From: Eutreptiella sp. 'Long Island Sound 2002'
Lineage: Eukaryota > Euglenozoa > Euglenophyceae > Eutreptiales > Eutreptiaceae
NCBI GenBank assembly: GCA_964036045.1
Contig: OZ038389.1
Location: forward strand, 36,970,912 to 37,034,911
Length of the DNA stretch: 64,000 nucleotides
Direction: 5' to 3'
Part shown: one piece after another, positions 1 to 11,373 of the stretch
Position numbering within the stretch: the first letter of the stretch is position 1
How the letters are laid out: every line of letters begins with the position of its first letter
Notes under the pieces: generated by a model
Database searches by the model: none
What the model was told of the DNA's origin: nothing
Seen by the model: the letters and a program-made list of their open reading frames with translations, nothing else
Position numbers and translations under genes: made by a program

Positions 1-11
1 CCCCATCATAC

Positions 12-56
12 ATACCTCACAGTGATCGCCGCATTGTGGCGATCATTGTGAGGTAT
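12..56. repeat. Near-perfect 19-bp inverted repeat (hairpin)
   Basis: The arms 12-30 and 38-56 are reverse complements with one mismatch, around a 7-base loop. The stem could fold in RNA or single-stranded DNA. No gene lies beside it, so its role is unknown; it may be the end of a mobile element that starts outside the window. Confidence 0.85.
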
Positions 57-63
57 ATATGTT

Positions 64-83
64 GGGGTACCCCGGGGTACCCC
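64..83. repeat. Perfect 20-bp palindrome
   Basis: The sequence at 64-83 equals its own reverse complement: two GGTACC cores joined through CCGGGG. It lies 7 bp after the hairpin at 12-56, so the two may belong to one element end. Confidence 0.85.
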
Positions 84-2813
84 ACTTTGACAGGATGCAG
101 TACCCATGCAGGGAGGAGGGCGCAAGGATGGTGCTGGGCGCCAGCAGATATGCAGGATGATCCATACGCACGAATATGCGCTAAAAGTATTTGTCACCGT
201 ATACGCCCGTATGTAATATTATAACATCACACATACTTTTGGATCATCATGTCTTTGTGGTGACCTCGTCACCACGTAACCTCGTCAATAGTGATGATAG
301 TGATGATGATGATGATGATGATGATCAAATGCCGATCGAATGCCGGACATAAAACGAAGTAGTGACGTACCACCGGACCGTACCGTAGACAATGAGGAGT
401 TCAATACGGTTGCTCTGGATTACTTACACAAGCCAAATGACACGCCACTGTTGAAGCTGTTTGTGAGACTGCACCGCGAAAGGGAAAAGAGGGTTGGTAA
501 ATTTCAATAGAATTAACGATTTTGGCAACTGCTGCCAAACCATCAACCACTAAGGAGGTCAATAACCTTCCGCAGAGGGAGTGTTGCCTGCGGGGATGGC
601 TGTGGAAGGACAGCAGGATCATCAAGCAGTGATGGAAGCCCCAGTCTGTCAACAGTCAGCACCGGACACTGACAGGGGTGAAGCAAGCATGGCAAGGAGC
701 AGGGGAAGTAACAGACCGACAAGAAGAAGCGGTCGAAGTGCCGGCATCGGGTCCTTGCACTCCCCCACCAATGTGGCTCGGCGCAGCACTCTTGCCATCA
801 TCTGGCACGTTTGCCTACTGACGTTATACCCCCCGATGCAACAGTCCTGCCCCCTCCCTTGTTCTGTGGCGAACAAAGCGACTCTAGCCTTACCGTCATC
901 GCGCGGACACATTGAGCAGTAGTCGCACAAATCACTGCAGCTCCTTCGGTACTACACCGTTTCCCATGCCATCAGCCGAAGCACAAAAAGGCGCAATGCG
1001 GGACATGCATGTCGCAGGTGCAGGCGAGGAATAAGCCTCAAAGACTCAAAAGAATCCAAGAAGTGCCCGGGCTTGGTCAGTTGGCGCCTGTTTTCTATTG
1101 AAAGTTAATTCACCAAACCGTTGTACTTCATGCATGATATTCATGCACAGCAACAAATGGTACACCTCTTGCCTGCAGCACGGGAGTTGTGTGACGCTGA
1201 AATACATCCGAAGCCAAGAAATCAACTTATAAATACCTGCTGGGATTCCAATTGTGCGTAGCACATGCTCCTTAGGGCTGCTGCTGCGTATCGTAAGAGA
1301 AGGAGAGGAGTTTCAAGTGGCAACGGAGAAAAGGAATCAGAAATGTAACAAAACAGCAGGGCTCACCATCACTCGGCAACACAAGATAGTGGGTGTACCC
1401 AGTGTGGCCACAATGGCACAGGCCACCACACTTTGGCCCCGGGGTCAAACAGTAGTTTCCCTTTGGATAATTGGGTCCAGGTGAGTGTACCCCCTTGCTA
1501 CCTTTTCAAGGGCTTTGTCGGCTTCTTCCGGTTTTGTTGTTTTGTTGTATTGTCTTGCAAAACCGAACGCCCAATTCAACATCTGTCCATTGTTGCCCAA
1601 AACAACGCACCCTGTGCCTTAGGTCCAACGACTGGATCCGACCAGGTGGCATCCCACTGACCACATCCAACCGACTGGAGCTTCGCATCGGCGTCCCTCA
1701 AGGCTACACTGCCACGTGCCATCTGTCCTCCACAGCATCCGTCACCCACGTGATCCAAGCAAGAGAGAGAGAGAGACAAGAATCCGTTCTGCTTCTATCG
1801 AGAAAAAGGTGTGGGTCATGGTTGCTGATGCTGTTTGGTATAAGTGCAGCATGACAGGCCGACGGGATTCTGGGTCAGGTCAGTCGTTCACGCCCCACTG
1901 AACGAATACCTTTGTGAGGTGCGCCACAAGAAAAGGTCCAGACGTGGGGCGGCGGGGGCTCAAAACATCAGGTGTGGACCGGCCACTGTGCTCCAGACGC
2001 GCCTCCCTTCGCACGGTCTTCATCGCCATCTCGGTTCACTGTGGGTTCGAAGTGCAGTTCGATGGTGCAATGTTCCATGAGGTCCCTGGCCGGGGTCAGA
2101 GAATTGCCTTCAAAAAATATCGGGTCTCGCTCTGGCTTGTGCTGACAGGGGGAGGGAGGGGGGGGATCGTACAGCCCCTCCGATCGCTGGCCCTCAGTCA
2201 ACCTCCACAGTTCCAAGTCACCAACGAGGACCACCACGTGTCCATGCAGACCGAATGGACACGGGCCCGTTCCTGCCCAAGGGCGGGGCAGGGGGAGGGC
2301 TGCGTTTGGTTCCCCCGTGGCACTGGCCCCCTGCCGCAGCCATTGAAACACCCCTTCCTCGCGAGGCGGACCCTCTTGCAGCTCCCTGTCCTGCCCGTTG
2401 GTACCATGGGGGGCACCAAGATGCAGTCCTTGACGCCGACACCCACAGCTCCCTCCCAAACCCTGCAGACGGGTCCCATCCCCTACAGCTCCCTCCCATC
2501 ACCTGCTGATCTCTTCTGTCACCTGAAGGTCCCTCACCAACAGAAAGGACGAGCGATCATCGCGGCCAAGCGGCACACAAAGCAGGAGCAACTGTGCAAC
2601 GCGGGACAGAGGTGCGGACGGTAGTTAACACCAGGAGGGCTCCTGACACAGCCAGTTCATGCCCGCGGGGCTTCAACTCAGGTCTGGCCCATCCCTCCAG
2701 CACTGCCCTCTTGCCTACAATCCGCCCCCTCATGCCTCCCAGCACTCATGCAATGGCCGTCCTGTGGGCATACGCCAGCAGCACCCCCTTTGATATCATG
2801 GCGTACGACTGCC
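84..2813. other. No confident gene; unassigned sequence
   Basis: A (GAT)n microsatellite lies at about 288-325 and a short GA run at 1761-1775. Minus-strand open stretches at 649-930 (Cys-rich N-terminus, hydrophobic C-terminus) and 1968-2459 have no recognised domain and no splice pattern I can defend. Both could be exons or chance frames. Confidence 0.4.
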
Positions 2814-3881
2814 TTAGGGCACTGCCTCGTAGTCTCCGGGAAGGGCTTGCACAGGCGTAGACGAGACGCGGCTGTAGACCGCCACACCCCGCGTCCGAGA
2901 GCGCACCGACAGACACTTGTCATCAACGTAAATGAACTTGTTCATCGGGTACTTCGGCTGTGAAGAGAGCACAGCACAAGCACCGCCGGGAGCCTCTGCT
3001 GACCCGCCCCCACCCCCAACCCTCCGTTGAGGCCCGCACGGCAGGTGAAGGAGCGGCGGCTGAACACGATGAACACAAGAGCCAAGCACCAACACCCGTG
3101 CCCCAGCGCTTTCTTGAAACTGTACCCAAACCTGCTTGGCACGGAGGGCACATGTGTGTTTGTGTGTGTGTGTGTGTGCACAATTGTGGTAGCGTAAGTG
3201 AGAAGCGCCCCGGCGAAGGTTTCTCACATCGACCTCGTCCCAGAGGCGTGCTGATCTGCTAGAGTGGCTGCCTATGGAGAGCGATGGGCACAAAGCAATG
3301 AAGGGGTAGTCAATGGCTGAACAGGGGAGAGGAGAGTCTGCAAACGGAGCATTGCTGAGTTTGTGTTGCAAGTTTTCGCAAACTTCCGCAAAAAACTTCC
3401 GCAAAAAACTTCCGGGTCTAAGCCACAGCAAATGCGTTTTGGTAGGGTCCAGCGCAGGAGGCACCAATTTGACTCCAGATGGCCCCGACGCGCCTGCGCG
3501 CGCGACACGATGCACGACACACACCTTCGCTTGGCCTGCGGCACCCTCACCGCCCCTCCACGCGGCATCGGTGTCCCGCGAATACGTGTACTCGGCGCCG
3601 ACGCCCGCGCCCACCTTCGTGTACGTGAACTCCAGCTCGGCCTCCCCCGCCCCCCAGGCACACGGCCCATCGAAGAAGAGGACGGCCGGGCCCTGGGCCA
3701 ACGCGTTCCGGATGCGGCCCTCGCCGCCCGCGGCCGTGGGGAGCTCGTACGACTGCAGGACGTTGAACGGGTAGTACCCCCCGGCCCCGGACCACGACAG
3801 GTCCTGCGCGGCCTCGTCGGCAATGACGCCGGAGCGGTAGATCAGGCGCCACTGCCCATTGATGGCGGCCGTCGCGAGGGT
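2814..3881 (-). CDS. Plastid fibrillin / PAP-domain protein (partial, spliced)
   Basis: Fibrillins (plastid lipid-associated proteins) are plastid structural proteins of plastoglobules and thylakoids. The main visible exon is 3881-3525 (119 codons). It opens after a TTCCGCAG acceptor and ends at AAG|GTGTGT. It carries INGQWRLIYRS, close to the conserved start of the PAP domain, and ends near TYTKVGAGVG. A last exon at 2957-2814 opens after TCTTCACAG, reads NKFIYVDDKCLSVRSRTRG, as expected for the C-terminal strand of the domain, and ends in TAA. Both exons are in phase 0. The middle of the domain (between 3525 and 2957) and the transit peptide (upstream of 3884) must lie in exons I could not place. 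The intervening DNA holds a (GT)n run at 3151-3178. The family call is from motif recognition. Confidence 0.65.
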   Translation of the reverse strand, partial: TLATAAINGQWRLIYRSGVIADEAAQDLSWSGAGGYYPFNVLQSYELPTAAGGEGRIRNALAQGPAVLFFDGPCAWGAGEAELEFTYTKVGAGVGAEYTYSRDTDAAWRGGEGAAGQAKVCVVHRVARAGASGPSGVKLVPPALDPTKTHLLWLRPGSFLRKFFAEVCENLQHKLSNAPFADSPLPCSAIDYPFIALCPSLSIGSHSSRSARLWDEVDVRNLRRGASHLRYHNCAHTHTHKHTCALRAKQVWVQFQESAGARVLVLGSCVHRVQPPLLHLPCGPQRRVGGGGGSAEAPGGACAVLSSQPKYPMNKFIYVDDKCLSVRSRTRGVAVYSRVSSTPVQALPGDYEAVP

Positions 3882-3884
3882 CTG

Positions 3885-4559
3885 CGGAACGCACAGCGCC
3901 ACGCGGGTCGCAGGGCGGCGCGGCGCAGAGCGATGGGACAGGGGAGTGTCATGCGCACACGCGGGCAGTGAAGCCCCCCCCCCCCCCCCCAAGAGACCCA
4001 GCGGACACCAGCACAGCGGACGGGGACAGGGTCGAGGTCAGGCAGCAGTGCAGACCGCTGAGGAGGTCAAATGGCTCGTATCGACTCCCCGATGGCGTTG
4101 GGGAGGCACCCGTACTTGCCTCCGCGTGCTGCATCGGGTCAATGCGTTCTGTCGGCCGCTGCGGCCGGTGCTCTTGCTGGTGTCGTTTCCGCGTTCGTGG
4201 AGCCCAGTGGTTGGTGTGTTGGGGCTGTGCTGAATGTGACATGGTGTGCCGTTTGCGCGTTCGCGGAGCCCAGTGGTGGTTGGTCTACAACGTGCCTCGC
4301 TGCGTTCCGTGTGCGTGAGGCCCCGGTGCCCCACTCTTCCACCCCCCCACACCACCACGACCACCACCGCATCCCTCGCTAACCCTCTCCGCCCCGAACC
4401 AACAAACACCCAAAAGGGCGACATCGCGCGGCATGACCAGTGACCCAGAGACCCGGCGTGTAACGCGGTGACAAGCACCAAAGGCGGCTCCACATCGACG
4501 AGTGGCAGCAGGTACCCGACCCCAGTGTTCATCAGCAGCAGCAGTCAGACTCGTGCACA
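3885..4559. other. Unassigned, upstream of the fibrillin exon
   Basis: This should contain the fibrillin 5' exon(s) and promoter, but none is identifiable by eye. A C-tract lies at about 3967-3989. Similar GCGTTCGTGGAGCCCAGTGG-type segments recur at about 4190-4215 and 4257-4275, a short local duplication. Confidence 0.4.
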
Positions 4560-4564
4560 GTGGG

Positions 4565-5069
4565 GGAATGCGCTACTTTTCTATTAACTATCCTGACTTC
4601 AGCCCCAGATTTACCCTCTCATGGAGAAGCCCCCCAAGTAGACCATATTGCACTGCACACCTTCCCTACAAAGCACGTTGCAAAATAAAGCAATATCTGT
4701 GAATTCAGCAACTCCAACTGTCATCTGTATTGTACTTATCAAACAACATTGGTCCCACAAGTGTGGGTGTCAATACATTCAGTACAATAGTGCTCCTGAC
4801 ACTCATCACAAACTGCGACGGTGGTGCGCTTCTGGCAACACAACACACATACAAAGCAACAAAGCGTGGATTGTGAGTCCCTAACCTACGCTAGGGGTCA
4901 CCATGATGCTCCTAGTATCGCAAAGTGTGGGTCTCTAGTACAGCCAGACGCCCAAATAGCTGCACTGCGCTAAGTGCGCACCCTTAGTGCGCCCCCTAGA
5001 AGGCCACCGGTGGGGCACGGGTCACAAAAGATGCCCGGCGCGCGCCCAGCGCACTAACGTTCCCCCAGT
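4565..5069. mobile_element. Internally deleted DNA transposon-like element
   Basis: The left edge reads GGGGAATGCGCTAC and the right edge ends AACGTTCCCC, short inverted ends flanked on both sides by CAGTG (possible 5-bp target duplication at 4558-4564 and 5065-5070). Inside is the 3' end of a minus-strand reading frame with a Cys-rich finger. The same 3' tail recurs at 9609-9808 (opposite orientation) and 45580-45938. Related end sequences containing GCCCGGCGCGC occur near 25920, 26210, 44995 and 56395. The finger resembles the C-terminal finger of piggyBac transposases, but piggyBac duplicates TTAA, which I do not see. The superfamily is therefore open. Confidence 0.5.
4739..4849 (-). pseudogene. 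Cys-rich finger fragment of a transposase-like protein
   Basis: The minus strand reads a 36-residue C-terminus with Cys spacing C-x2-C-x8-C-x2-C-x4-C-x2-C-x4-H-x-C, then a stop at 4739-4741. It contains CDECQEHYCTECIDTHTCG. The stretch at 45684-45797 is a close relative (CGECKEHYCRECIDTHTCG). The spacing fits a zinc-binding finger such as the C-terminal domain of piggyBac transposases. No transposase core is present upstream, so this is a remnant, or an exon whose remainder was deleted. Confidence 0.6.
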
Positions 5070-5863
5070 GTTCGAAACAGGCGAACGAGGGTGGAGGCTC
5101 GCATGTGTGCACTGTCTCTGTCATCTCGCTTGTCGACCCTGCCTGGGCCAGGTGCCGCTTGGGCAGTGTGCCTGTCAAATGGCGGTGACGTGGGCTCTGG
5201 GCTGATTGGAGCTGTTTGGCTGGAATCGAGCAGAAACGGGCAACAACGGGGGGTCAGGGGCAGACCACGCCTCACATGGTGCTGGACATGGAGCATCGTT
5301 GCAATGGGCAAACAACGGAGGTGGCATCGCAGCGCTAGCGCACACGCGATGGGCGCGGCAAAACAAACCACGAAGAGCGAAGCACGGGGGGCCGTGAAGG
5401 AGCCTTTTGAATTAGCGCTTGGAAATGCGCAGGCACCTGAAGCAATCCACAAATGTCCCGCGGCTCACCAGGCGACAAGAAATGTCAGAGTACCAGCAGC
5501 AGTGGTGACAGTACTCCCTTGGACACAGCCCCAAATTGATGTGATCAAGGGTGTTTCACCAGCAGCAGCACTCTTGACTCCCCATGCAAGCACCAACGGC
5601 CAAGATTAGCCTTGCTCCGCATGTTTGGAGCCGTTGGTTGGGGCATAGGTCATTCACAAAATTAAAACGGCACCAGAAAGTCATGCCCTACTCCTCCTCG
5701 ATGCATCCCTGGCCACCTGCAAATCCACAGCGCTGCCTTCTTCGCGTTGCGATGCAGGCTGTGATTCTGCTTTAGAAACATGCGCCCCAACACACACACA
5801 CACACACACACACAATTTGCGATGCACAGCACAAAGCGTTGTTGGCTGAGTGAAAAATCCTCG
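5070..5863. other. Gene-free; 3' flank of the peroxiredoxin-like gene
   Basis: I see no coding sequence with support. A (CA)n microsatellite lies at about 5786-5813. Just beyond, the last exon of the peroxiredoxin-like gene ends at 5864. Confidence 0.5.
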
Positions 5864-8800
5864 TCAGTTGGTCATCAGACAAGACAAACAGAGCATGTCC
5901 GACGCCAATAGGCGCCTTTCTGCAGGTGCATGAAGAAGGAGATGTTCGGCTGCAGCCCGCCTCAGCGTCAGCTGTGGAGACGGGACATGCTGCACTGCCT
6001 TGCCCAGCAGTGCCAGCTGTCTTGGGGTTAGATAGGCCCTGCCCTGTCCTGCCCAGCCCAGCTCAGCGATCCCAGGCCCGCAGCTCGGTTCTGACCAGCC
6101 CAGCCCAGCCCACACACACACACACACACACACAGCCCTCCCCCCACACACTTGTTCAGGCCGCTCTTCAAGGGTCCTGATGGCCAGGTACACTTCCTTC
6201 GGGTCGCAAGGCTTTCCCTCTGCAACCGTGTGAACGATTTCCAGGGACTTCTCAATGGACAGCGGGGCATTGGGGTCCTCCTGCAGCGCCAACTTTGCCA
6301 AGCGGTCGGGTCTGGCATACCCCAAAATGCCAGTGTCCCGATGGGCCCGTAGCACCTGGTCATTGTCGAGGATGAAGGTGCCGCCTCGTTGTCCGAACAA
6401 CTGGTCGTCCTGCGGGCACACACATGATCGGCACATAGAGCCACTGCCCCGGCGGCAGCTGCTCCAGGGGGAAGGGAGGCCGGGGAAATACCCATTTCCC
6501 CATCCCCTCCATTGGTTGGCCCGCCCAGCCGCAAGTGCAAAAGACCCGGATGTAAGTATTGTTCGCAAACAGCTTCGAGGCGGATGTCAGGCTGGCTCAA
6601 CCTCGGGGGGGGGGGGGGGGGGTCAATAGAGCCCTCAAAACCTGGGTGGAGTCTGGGAAAAGGGCTCAATTGACAGGACCATTGGTCACTTATTATGAAC
6701 TCTGGCATCGAAGGCGCCGAAAATTTTTTTGAGCATTAAAAATGGTCTGTTTTTTTTCACCAAATATATGGCAAATGATGACTTTTCTGAACCCCCATGA
6801 CGCGCTGATTCCAAAAATCCCATTTTCATTTTTTGTCGATTTTTGGGTCCAGGTCATCTCTGCGGCCCGGGGGTCAGTCTCGGTAGGATTTGGGGGGTTC
6901 CGTCAATTGAGCCCCTTTTGGGGTGGGAGGTCTAGCCAGGGGGCTCTATCGAATCCCCCCTCCCTTCCAACTGAAAGCCCGCCTGCCCTTGTACTCACGG
7001 ACCGACTCATACGCATAGGTGCGTGGTCAGAGCGCTCCGCTGTGGGCCGCGTGACTGTTTTGTGGGCGGTCACTGGTCCCTGGGGACCATGGGCCATTGG
7101 ACCCGGCCCTTGCCAGAGCCAATGGTGGGGCTTACAGCCCTGCGCTCTGGAAAGGTTGCCATCGCCCACCGGCACCAAATGTTGTGGACAAGCCCTCAAG
7201 GCGTGCCCCTGGGTAGCGTGCCGAGCGGGGCGGCGTCCACGGAGCGCACCCCAAACCCGGGCTGCGGGCACAATGGACAGTGCCACGAGCCACGGAGGAG
7301 TCACGGTAGCATCTGAAGCGGAAAGGCAATCGAAGGCACATGATCCCATCAACAGCAGCTTTCAGTGGACGCCATCTTCTGAAACTTCGCTGATTGCAGA
7401 ACGCCATTGTGCCTTTATCCCGAAGGTTGGGGTTCGGGCCACCTCCGGGGCTGTCCTGCGGGGGATTCAGGGGGGCTGTCCATGGATCCCGCTTCTTTGG
7501 CGGGCAGTAGGCTCCGGCGTCGGGGGTCCATAGAACCCCCACGCCTCTGCACACAGAACGTCCTCCCTCAACGACCCCCACCCCCACCCACCCACCCACA
7601 GCCTTGCCCCAGCGTCGGCCTGCCGCCTGACCCCATGCCTCCAGAGCAGGCACGGCGCCCCCTACCCAGAGCGCGCACAGATTGCGTGTTGGCAGTCGGT
7701 TGGTGCACGACCCGCCCAGTCGTTGGGGGCCGGGGTGTCAGAATACTTCACGGTCTGCCTAAACAGGTCCACATGGCTAACTCGAGGTTTTTGGAATGCC
7801 CCCCTCTCAACAATTGGGACACAGCACACGTGGGTAATGTCTCGCAGGCGATGGCCGAAGGAGTGCCGTTTTTGCACCCCAGTATATGAGTCTAGGATAC
7901 AAGCAGCATCCACCAACTCACATGTCGTGGTCTTGTACCTTTGAGGCTTGGATGTGACGGATGGGCCCATTGTATATCGTCCCGAGTGTACGTAGCCAAA
8001 TTGGATCGACTTTCGAACTGATGCAGTTTAATGATGATTGCGCCCCCAATTGGGTGAAGGACGTTTCCTCACAAAGCCCTACTGCCCCAATGCACAGGCC
8101 GTTTCCACATTTGCCACACACCTTTGACGCGAAAAACCCCCAATTGCTGACAATGTCCACAGCAATCCGCAAGCGATGAATGGTGAGCTCCATTGGCCGC
8201 TGGTAATCTGTCCCCATCCAGTTAAACAGGAACTTCCCCTTGAAATCCACGTTCGAACCCTCCTTCCACACGGGCGGGGCGGCACGATCCCCCAAGTATC
8301 CGCGTATGATTTCTTGGAAGGTGTTCGGTTGAGCTGACACAGCAAAACGAGGAACGGGGGCTCGGGCAGGAGTTGGTTCGCGATTGACATGAGCACTGAT
8401 GCGAGCGGGAAACGATGCGAGGGAGGCAGTGACATGAGGGGGCACTGGCGAGCGGGAGGACAGATAAGAGGGGGCACAGATACGAGGGGGCGATGATGTG
8501 AGGGGCTGATATGAGGGAGGAATGATATGAGAGGGCACTGATATAGCGGCGCACTAATATGAGGGGGCGCGGATGCGAGGGGGCTCAGGGACAGCATGGT
8601 CAGGAAACAATACCAATGCCCAGTCCCATGACCAGCAGCTTCAAGTACCCGGACACCGGGATCTCGCCCCAGGTCCCACCTTCGCGCCCGACCCCCGGAT
8701 CCAGCGCCAAGGCCTTGTGGCACCGCGCCTCAGGGTCGGCGTACATGACCCGCGGAGGCAGCCGCGTGCGCGCGCAGAACTCCGCCGCCGCCTCCGCAGT

Positions 8801-9520
8801 GCCGATGCCGATGCAGATCAGAGGCGTGCCCGCGGCCTCGAGACGCGGCAGCTCGTCCACCAGCCACTCCGCCTGTTCCCACGGGTCCAAGTCCGCGAAG
8901 TGTGGCATCAAACAGACCACCGCCCGGCCCTCAGTCGGCACCACGTCCCCTGCGTCCGTCTGCTGCTGCGTCTCGGCGCTAAACACCGGAATGCCCCGAA
9001 GCTGCGGACTGAAGCGGCCAGTGCCCGAAGAGGCCCCTGGGGCCTCCGCGACGGACGCCATCATGGCCCACGTGGTCTGGGGGGCGCGAAGGCGTCGCCA
9101 GTGCCACGCCCAAAGCCCAAGCGCCGCAGCGACGGCCAGGCTGACGAGCGCCAGTGGGCCACGGGCTGCGGGGGCGGGGGGCAGAGGCCGCGGAGCTGGA
9201 GGGCGGGAGAAGCCTTGTTGTGAGGCGGCACTGGACGGAGGTTGTGTGGCCAGGGCCCTCGGGCTGAGGCCAGGCGCGCGGTGCCGGGCGGCGGCCAGGG
9301 CGGGGGCGCGTGCGGCGGCGGTGGGACGCAGGTGCACCCGGGCCGACAGGTGCATGACAGTGGGAGGGCCCAGCGAGGTGTAGAGTACACAGCCCAGCCC
9401 CAGAATGACGGCGGCAGCGAGGGCCATGGGGGCGCGAGGGGTGGGGGGGCCCTCGAACAGGGCCATGGCCTCGTGGGGCATGACTGAGGACAGTGCGAAC
9501 AGGCACAGGGTGGTGGTCAC
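5864..9520 (-). CDS. Peroxiredoxin-like (AhpC/TSA, PRXL2-type) protein, four exons
   Basis: Exons on the minus strand are 9520-8614, 8333-8122, 6409-6152 and 5971-5864. Every intron is GT-AG (GTATTG, GTGTGT and GTGTGT donors; GTCAG, CGCAG and CACAG acceptors) and the reading phase joins exactly. Thioredoxin-fold motifs run through exon 1 (PHFADLDPWEQAEW, LICIGIG, MYADPEARCHKALAL); exon 2 has IIRGYLGDR and YQRPMELTIHRLR; exon 3 has RGGTFILDNDQVL. The family's usual C-x2-C after HFG is absent (residues 208-213 read ADLDPW), so the protein is probably not a thiol peroxidase. The first Met gives about 495 residues; a start at 9355 would leave an R/A/S-rich, transit-peptide-like leader. A hydrophobic segment lies at about residues 121-140. 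A plastid or membrane location is inference. Exons upstream of 9520 cannot be excluded. Confidence 0.7.
8395..8600. repeat. Degenerate minisatellite inside intron 1 of the peroxiredoxin-like gene
   Basis: Roughly 15-18-bp units of the form GATATGAGGGGGCACT repeat about ten times on the + strand. The array fills most of the 279-bp intron between the donor at 8613 and the acceptor at 8334. Confidence 0.7.
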
Positions 9521-9608
9521 GCATCCGGTGCGCCTCGACCAGGGTCTGTCGACGGCCCTCGGAGTGCATCACATGGCATGGGGGGGGGGGGGGGCGTTAG
9601 CGCACCGG

Positions 9609-9808
9609 GCACACCGAGTATAAGTATGGGTGGGACCAATGTTGTTTGTTAAGCGCAATGCAAATGACAAGTTGTTGAATTCACAGCTATTGCTTTATTA
9701 TGCAACGTGCTTTTCAGGGAAGGTGTGCAGTCCAACGTGGTCTACTTGGGGGGCTTCTCCATGAGAGGATAGTTAATAGAAAAATAGCGTGCCGGGCAAA
9801 CGTTCCCC
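9609..9808 (+). mobile_element. 3'-end fragment of the Cys-finger element family
   Basis: The + strand holds the last codons (GGG ACC AAT GTT GTT TGT TAA, 9632-9652) and 3' tail of the element seen at 4565-4849, in the opposite orientation. It ends in GCCGGGCAAACGTTCCCCC at about 9790-9808. Only this terminus is present. The G-run at about 9580-9593 lies just upstream. Confidence 0.6.
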
Positions 9809-11225
9809 CATGGCCGGCTGATTTGCAGTGTCGTTGGGAACGCCATCGTAGTCCACCCCAGGTGTCCTGTGCGTCCTTTAGATCGGCCTCCAAATCCAAA
9901 TCCAAATCCCCTGCCCTGCCCCCCCTCCCACTCCGTTCCTTTGGGTACCAGCCGCCGCCCCACAGTCACACATGCATCACCATCCACTAATCGCCATTCA
10001 CCCACCGCTGGTCCCCTAGTCTCCCCGTTGTCTCTCGCCCCTACCCACTTTCTTAAGGAGCTGCAGCACGTGGGCGGCAGCTCACTGCAGCCAAACCCCC
10101 CCCCCGGTTACTTTTTTTATTTTTTGAGTTCCTGATGCTCAAGGTGTCATTGAGGGTACTAGGGAGAACCCTGGATAGTAGAAGGTCCATGTCTGTACAG
10201 TACGGGTGCCCCAGAAGCTGCGTGGGCAGCCAACCCGCGCCCCATTACCCATCGAGGGGCTATGGGGGTGCTGCACTGGAAAACTGCAGCTGCTGTGACC
10301 ACAACCATCATGCCGCTGTGGTTGCAGCAGCCGTCCTGCTGCAATTATCATGTAGCAGCATTTCAGCTGCTACTTTGGCGCCCTCGGCACAGCACCCAGG
10401 GCCATCTCAGCACAACGCAACACGTCCCACACACTCGGGCCCACTGCCACCAGGTCACAGGGCCCGGACCGGACCATCTCAGCACAGCACAACGCACCAG
10501 GCTCGGGCTGACCTGTGGCAGCCCTGCAGCCGACGAGGCCCAATGCTGGGGAACCTTCGGGCAAAGTGAGCACATCCCACGTCCCCATCCTGACGCAGGG
10601 CTTCGGGGGATCGGCGTGCAGGGGGACACCTGCGACTGCGCGGGAACAGCAAACTGAGTGCCGGCGGAGTTCCTCATGAACGTCATCTCCCAGATGTTCC
10701 CTGGCCATCCGCATCGGGAGCGGGGCTGGGGGCTGTCCCCCAAAAGCGGGTCGATGACCATGCGGTACAACCAGTGCGTAGTGCGCTGCCTGTTGTGTGA
10801 CACTCTATTCTGGATGGAGGTCGTCTGTCCCGTTGGGCGCTGCTGTGTTGCCCGCGAGCGAATGCTGATCCCACTGCTTGCCATTGCAGCAGCACTGCAG
10901 CATGCCCCCTCGGGGTCCATTCTGCTGCCAGTGCGGGCAGAGGCTTCGCATCCCATGGCCCTGCACACTGCACCATCCACCCTCCCCAAAAATCCTGAAA
11001 GTAGCCCGAAAGCCTCTGGTGGCGGATCTGCTGAAACGCTGCAGGACTTCTAATTCACTGCCCCTACAACAACAGTGGCTTTCAGATCCGCTTGGATTGT
11101 TCGGATGCTACATAGAACTCTGCCGGTTTCTTCGCACCGTATTTGGGGCCATGCATCGTATAAATGCGACGCCGCGGACGGTCTGTTGGGTCCTTGGGGA
11201 TTGGCTTGAGCACTGGTTGAGGTGT
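9809..11225. other. Unassigned; no confident gene
   Basis: Minus-strand open frames cover 10363-10989, but composition and lack of motifs give no product. A + strand frame near 10911 starts MPPRGPFCCQCGQRL, a possible CxxC start, with no further domain. Treat as unknown. Confidence 0.35.
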
Positions 11226-11300
11226 CTCTGGTGACCGAAATACCTGTGGGTCACAAATCAGGTATTTGGGTCACAAATCAGGAATTTGGGTCACAAAGGT
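11226..11300. repeat. Short tandem repeat, ~22-bp unit
   Basis: Three consecutive units carry GGGTCACAAATCAGGTATTT-like sequence. The last unit supplies the CAAAGGTC that became the target-site duplication of the LINE tail immediately downstream. Confidence 0.65.
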
Positions 11301-11301
11301 C

Positions 11302-11365
11302 TTTTTTTTTCACTCGTGACCGAAGTTCCACCAAGTGTCCATCGAGAGTACACATAGCAGGTCAG
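11302..11365 (-). mobile_element. Extremely 5'-truncated LINE insertion (~64 bp)
   Basis: The T-run at 11302-11310 is the poly(A) tail of a minus-strand insert. The next ~53 bp (ACTCGTGACCGAAGTTCCAC onward) match the 3' end of the LINE at 32638-36014 almost exactly. The octamer CAAAGGTC lies directly on both sides (11294-11301 and 11366-11373) and is the target-site duplication. This is what target-primed reverse transcription leaves when it stops very early. It carries no coding sequence. Confidence 0.85.
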
Positions 11366-11373
11366 CAAAGGTC

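Noticed and set aside
2814-3992. One long 392-codon minus frame over the fibrillin region
   Set aside because: It only runs through because intron sequence happens to stay open. The splice signals at 3882, 3524 and 2958 and the motif breaks show it is exons plus intron.
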